Below are positions 60,649 to 64,000 of a stretch of 64,000 nt of DNA, one piece after another. Positions within the stretch are counted from its first letter, which is position 1. Every line of letters starts with the position of its first letter. The position numbers and the translations under genes were made by a program. This DNA is from Streptomyces misionensis. GTDB lineage: Bacteria; Actinomycetota; Actinomycetes; Streptomycetales; Streptomycetaceae. The notes below the pieces were generated by a model. The model was not told where the DNA came from, did not search any database, and was given only the letters and a program-made list of their open reading frames with translations. The stretch lies in NCBI RefSeq assembly GCF_900104815.1, contig NZ_FNTD01000004.1, positions 5,038,501 through 5,102,500 on the forward strand, given 5' to 3'.

Positions 60649-62573
60649 CCGGACAGCCCTCCTTCCAGCTCCTCGTCGGTGAGGTACTTGGCCAGCTCCT
60701 CCTTCTCGAACAGGGCGAGCAGATCCGGGCGGACCGGGGCGGTGGTCTCCCGGGTGAGACGGATGCGGCCCTGGGCGTGGTCGGCCAGCGTGCACAGCAG
60801 GTTGACGTTGCGCCAGCCGCGGTCCATCCCCGGGTAGTCCTCCCGGGTGTGGCCGCCGCGCGACTCCGTCCGCTCCAGCGCCGCCCGCGCCACACACTCG
60901 CTGACCAGCAGCATGTTCCGCAGGTCCAGGGCCAGGTGCCAGCCGGGGTTGAACTGGCGGTGGCCCTCGATGCCGATCCGGCCGGCGCGCAACCGCAGCT
61001 CGGCGAGCTTGTGCAGCGCCTGCTCCATCTCGCCCTCCCGGCGGATGATGCCCACCAGGTCGTTCATGGTCTGCTGGAGTTCCTGGTGCAGGGTGTACGG
61101 ATTCTCCGGCGGCCCCGCCTCGCCCTCGGCCCCGACGGAGAAGGGGCGCAGCGCCTCCGCCGAGGCCAGCTCGACCTGCGCGCCGTTCACCCGCGGCCGC
61201 TCCCGGGCCAGTGCCCGCGCGTACTCGGCCGCGTACCGGCCCGCGCGCCGTCCGAACACCAGCAGGTCCGACAGCGAGTTGCCGCCGAGCCGGTTGGAGC
61301 CGTGCATGCCGCCCGCCACCTCGCCGGCCGCGTACAGCCCCGGCACCGAGCGCGCCGCCGCCGTGTCCGAGTCGACGGCGACGCCGCCCATCACGTAGTG
61401 GCAGGTCGGCCCGACCTCCATCGGCTCCGCCGTGATGTCGACGTCCGCCAGCTCCTTGAACTGGTGGTACATGGACGGCAGCCGCCGCCGGATCACCTCC
61501 GCCGGCATCCGGGTGGAGACGTCCAGGAAGACCCCGCCGTGCGGGGAGCCCCGGCCCGCCTTCACCTCGGCGTTGATGGCCCTGGCCACCTCGTCGCGGG
61601 GGAGCAGCTCGGGCGGGCGGCGGTGGTGTTCCGGATCGTCGTACCACCCGTCGGCCTCCTGCTCCGACTCGGCGTACTTGTCCTTGAACACGTCCGGGAC
61701 GTAGTCGAACATGAACCGCTCGCCCGCCGAGTTCCTGAGCACGCCGCCGTCGCCGCGCACCGACTCGGTGACCAGGATGCCCTTGACCGACGGCGGCCAG
61801 ACCATGCCGGTCGGGTGGAACTGCACGAACTCCATGTTCAGCAGCGGCGCGCCCGCGAGCAGGGCCAGCGCGTGGCCGTCGCCGGTGTACTCCCACGAGT
61901 TCGACGTGACCTTGAAGGACTTGCCGATGCCGCCGGTGGCGAGGACCACCGCCGGGGCTTCCAGGACGAAGAACCGGCCGCTCTCCCGGTCGTAGGCGAA
62001 GACCCCCGAGACCCTGCCCCCGCCCGGCTCGCCGTCCTTCAGCACCCGGGTCACGGTGCACTCCTGGAAGACCTTGAGCCCGGACTCGTAGTCCCCGGTG
62101 GCGGCGAAGTCCTGCTGCTGGAGCGCGACGACGCGCTGCTGGAGGGTGCGGATCAGCTCCAGGCCGGTGCGGTCGCCGACGTGCGCGAGGCGCGGGTACT
62201 CGTGGCCGCCGAAGTTGCGCTGCGAGATCCGGCCGTCCTTCGTACGGTCGAACAGCGCGCCCCAGGTCTCCAGCTCCCACACCCGCTGCGGGGCCTCCCG
62301 GGCGTGCAGCTCGGCCATGCGCCACTGGTTGAGGAACTTGCCGCCGCGCATCGTGTCGCGGAAGTGCGTCTGCCAGGTGTCGTGCTCGTTGGCGTTGGCC
62401 ATCGCCGCCGCGATGCCGCCCTCGGCCATCACCGTGTGCGCCTTGCCGAACAGGGACTTGCAGATCACCGCCGTACGGGCGCCCCGCTCGCGCGCCTCGA
62501 TCGCGGCCCGCAGCCCGGCGCCGCCGGCCCCGACCACGACGACGTCCCACTCCTGGCGGTCCACCACGGGCAT
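60645..62573 (-). CDS. sdhA: Succinate dehydrogenase flavoprotein subunit
   Basis: A 642-residue flavoprotein. FAD-binding VVVVGAGGAGLRAAIEA, the flavinylation motif GKAHTVMAEGGIAAA, active-site regions FVQFHPTGMV, TESVRGDGGVL and the CHYVMGGV / GMHGSNRLGGNSL segments are present. It oxidises succinate to fumarate. It overlaps the membrane subunit gene upstream and sdhB downstream by 3-4 bases each, giving a tightly coupled operon. The product feeds the two fumarases at the other end of the window. Confidence 0.95.
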   Translation of the reverse strand: MPVVDRQEWDVVVVGAGGAGLRAAIEARERGARTAVICKSLFGKAHTVMAEGGIAAAMANANEHDTWQTHFRDTMRGGKFLNQWRMAELHAREAPQRVWELETWGALFDRTKDGRISQRNFGGHEYPRLAHVGDRTGLELIRTLQQRVVALQQQDFAATGDYESGLKVFQECTVTRVLKDGEPGGGRVSGVFAYDRESGRFFVLEAPAVVLATGGIGKSFKVTSNSWEYTGDGHALALLAGAPLLNMEFVQFHPTGMVWPPSVKGILVTESVRGDGGVLRNSAGERFMFDYVPDVFKDKYAESEQEADGWYDDPEHHRRPPELLPRDEVARAINAEVKAGRGSPHGGVFLDVSTRMPAEVIRRRLPSMYHQFKELADVDITAEPMEVGPTCHYVMGGVAVDSDTAAARSVPGLYAAGEVAGGMHGSNRLGGNSLSDLLVFGRRAGRYAAEYARALARERPRVNGAQVELASAEALRPFSVGAEGEAGPPENPYTLHQELQQTMNDLVGIIRREGEMEQALHKLAELRLRAGRIGIEGHRQFNPGWHLALDLRNMLLVSECVARAALERTESRGGHTREDYPGMDRGWRNVNLLCTLADHAQGRIRLTRETTAPVRPDLLALFEKEELAKYLTDEELEGGLSG

Positions 62574-63394
62574 CAGAAGAACCTCGGATCGTCGAAGGCA
62601 CCGGACGCGAGCAGGTACACGTAGAAGTCGGCGAGCGCCACGCTGATCAGCGAGGCCCACGCGAGCTGCATGTGCCGGGCGTTGAGCCGGCTCACCAGCC
62701 GCCAGGCCCGGTAGCGCACCGGGTGCCGGGAGAAGTGCTTGAGCTGGCCGCCGACGATGTGCCGGCAGGAGTGGCAGGAGAGGGTGTACGACCAGATCAG
62801 CACGATGTTGAGCAGGAAGACCAGGGTGCCGAGCCCCATGTGGCCCCAGTGGTGCCGGTCGTCCCGGAAGGACAGCGCGGTGTCGTAGGTCAGCACCCCG
62901 GCGACCAGCAGGGCCGCGTAGAAGAAGTAGCGGTGGACGTTCTGGAGGATCAGCGGGAACCGGGTCTCGCCGCTGTACGAGCGGTGCGGCTCGGCCACCG
63001 CGCAGGCGGGCGGGGACGCCCAGAAACCCCGGTAGTACGCCTTCCGGTAGTAGTAGCAGGTCAGCCGGAAGCCGAGCGGGAAGATCAGGATGATGATCGC
63101 CGGCGAGATCCCCCACCAGGCGCCGAAGACGTCCGCGTTCGGACCGCCGTGCATGGGGCGGCAGTTCTGCGCCAGGCACGGCGAGTAGAAGGGCGAGACG
63201 TACGGCGCCGCGTAGTAGTGGGCGTTGGCGAAGGCCCGCCAGGTCGAGTAGGCGACGAAGGCCAGCAGACCGGCCGCCGTGCAGGCGGGCGCCAGCCACC
63301 AGCGGTCGGTCCGCAGATGGGCGGCGGCGATCGCGGCGCGCCCGGGGGCGCGCACGCCGCCGCCGCTGCGTCGGTGTTCCGTACCAGTGGCCAA
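62573..63394 (-). CDS. Succinate dehydrogenase membrane (cytochrome b-type) subunit
   Basis: A 273-residue membrane protein, first of the sdh operon. Five hydrophobic helices are visible: WWLAPACTAAGLLAFVAYSTW, WGISPAIIILIFPLGFRLTCYYY, YFFYAALLVAGVLTYDTAL, TLVFLLNIVLIWSYTLSCHSC and LAWASLISVALADFYVYLL, with several membrane-near histidines for haem. It should anchor SdhAB and reduce menaquinone. The TTG start with GGAG upstream is likely. This single-subunit anchor is the less studied actinobacterial Sdh type. Confidence 0.85.
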   Translation of the reverse strand: MATGTEHRRSGGGVRAPGRAAIAAAHLRTDRWWLAPACTAAGLLAFVAYSTWRAFANAHYYAAPYVSPFYSPCLAQNCRPMHGGPNADVFGAWWGISPAIIILIFPLGFRLTCYYYRKAYYRGFWASPPACAVAEPHRSYSGETRFPLILQNVHRYFFYAALLVAGVLTYDTALSFRDDRHHWGHMGLGTLVFLLNIVLIWSYTLSCHSCRHIVGGQLKHFSRHPVRYRAWRLVSRLNARHMQLAWASLISVALADFYVYLLASGAFDDPRFF

Positions 63395-63451
63395 GACAGC
63401 ACTCCGGTCGGCTCGGGGAACGACTGGGGGAACGGCCCGGGGACGGACGGG

Positions 63452-63742
63452 TCAGGGGGCGTGCCGGTCGCGGGCGCCCAGGCCCTCGTCGTCCGAGTCC
63501 GTCCACAGGCTGACGTCGTAGGGCGTGTCGGAGATGGTGACGAGGTCGGGCCGACGGGCGGTGCCCCGGGCCGCGGCCGCCTCGCGCAGCAGCTCCACGC
63601 TCTCGCGCAGATGGTCGGCGTCCAGCCGGACCCTGCGTATCTCCAGGCCGCTTCCGCCGAGTTGCTGCTCCAGCCGGCCCAGTGACCGCTGGAGGTCGTC
63701 GAGGTTGCGCTGGACCGTGGTCAGGTCGTCGTACACGGACAT
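63452..63742 (-). CDS. Small coiled-coil protein upstream of sdh
   Basis: A 96-residue protein. Residues ~5-55 (DDLTTVQRNLDDLQRSLGRLEQQLGGSGLEIRRVRLDADHLRESVELLREA) have the heptad pattern of a coiled coil; the acidic C-terminus (ISDTPYDVSLWTDSDDEGLGARDRHAP) is less ordered. It is 57 bases upstream of the sdh membrane subunit on the same strand and probably co-transcribed. I know similar small proteins before actinobacterial sdh operons but no function. Confidence 0.7.
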   Translation of the reverse strand: MSVYDDLTTVQRNLDDLQRSLGRLEQQLGGSGLEIRRVRLDADHLRESVELLREAAAARGTARRPDLVTISDTPYDVSLWTDSDDEGLGARDRHAP

Positions 63743-64000
63743 GATGTGCCCTCACTTCCGCGGATGCTGCGGTCCCGGGCGGCATAGCTCATGCGCCAGA
63801 GAGTGTCGCGCTTCACACCGGGCGCTGTGAAGGCGCCTGCACCGATTGGACAGGCGTGCGGGTGCTTGTCCCGGTGTGTTTGCGCCGCACGGGTGGCTTA
63901 CCGTCCGTGGCCGCCGTGTCGCTCGTTGTTGCCGGATCCTTTCCTCTTCAGTAGCCGCATAGATCTGATCAGCTCCAAATACCGCCAAACGTGATCATAA
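63743..64000. other. Window-end region upstream of the sdh operon
   Basis: 258 bases. No gene is supported. The segment around 63940-64000 is AT-richer and may carry promoters for the sdh operon or for a gene beyond the window. Confidence 0.35.

Noticed and set aside
62574..63785. Upstream extension of the sdhA frame
   Set aside because: Overlaps the membrane subunit gene in a different frame; sdhA begins at MPVVDRQE next to its FAD motif.

Overview
The window is chromosomal DNA from a Streptomyces-like actinobacterium. Supporting signs are very high G+C with G/C-ending codons, frequent GTG starts, ATGA/GTGA-coupled operons, a WhiB-family regulator, polyphosphate glucokinase, F420-type enzymes and a SpoIIE/RsbW regulator pair. 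The order fumC, class I fumarase, DUF1707, wblI, glpX, xseBA, ispH, ppgK, ychF matches the S. coelicolor core chromosome as I remember it.

Layout. 1-11.4 kb is conserved core: two unrelated fumarases, a wblI-type regulator, glpX, a nitroreductase, exonuclease VII, ispH, ppgK and ychF. 11.35-22.95 kb is an inserted island of lower G+C. It holds a complete minus-strand Wadjet (JetABCD) anti-plasmid operon with a fifth gene, a STAND (NB-ARC/TPR) ATPase coupled to jetD by an ATGA overlap; then a VapBC toxin-antitoxin pair and the stump of a tyrosine integrase. At its right end a second copy of the last codons of ychF (F-R-F-N-V-stop) precedes a terminator hairpin, so the island most likely inserted into the 3' end of ychF. 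23-29.9 kb has small accessory genes, a response regulator/histidine kinase/lipoprotein operon and a DUF3152 protein.

29.9-47.7 kb is a RiPP biosynthetic region. Divergent rmlDB and rmlAC make dTDP-L-rhamnose. They are followed by an LLM-family oxidoreductase, a RiPP recognition protein, a methyltransferase, a class III aminotransferase, an iron-ADH-like dehydrogenase, two Cys-free precursor peptides that both end in Ala-Thr, an ABC transporter, an M50 protease with a PqqD-like N-terminus, a class III LanKC, a family 2 glycosyltransferase and a cluster regulator. The dehydrogenase/aminotransferase/methyltransferase set with Thr-ended precursors is the daptide signature (C-terminal Thr converted to a dimethylated diamine). 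LanKC, a possible F420-dependent dehydroamino-acid reductase and rhamnose genes make it look like a hybrid daptide/lanthipeptide-type, possibly glycosylated, pathway. This is the most exciting content of the window, followed by the Wadjet-STAND pairing.

47.9-64 kb returns to ordinary chromosome: GPP34 protein, DUF1266 protein, a serpin, a GntR regulator, a MutT-type Nudix hydrolase, an RsbW-like kinase, an 862-residue PAS-GAF-SpoIIE phosphatase, a GH18-like membrane protein and a succinate dehydrogenase operon (cytochrome-b-like subunit, SdhA, SdhB). No tRNA, rRNA or CRISPR array was seen. All family assignments are from reading the sequence; no database search was run.
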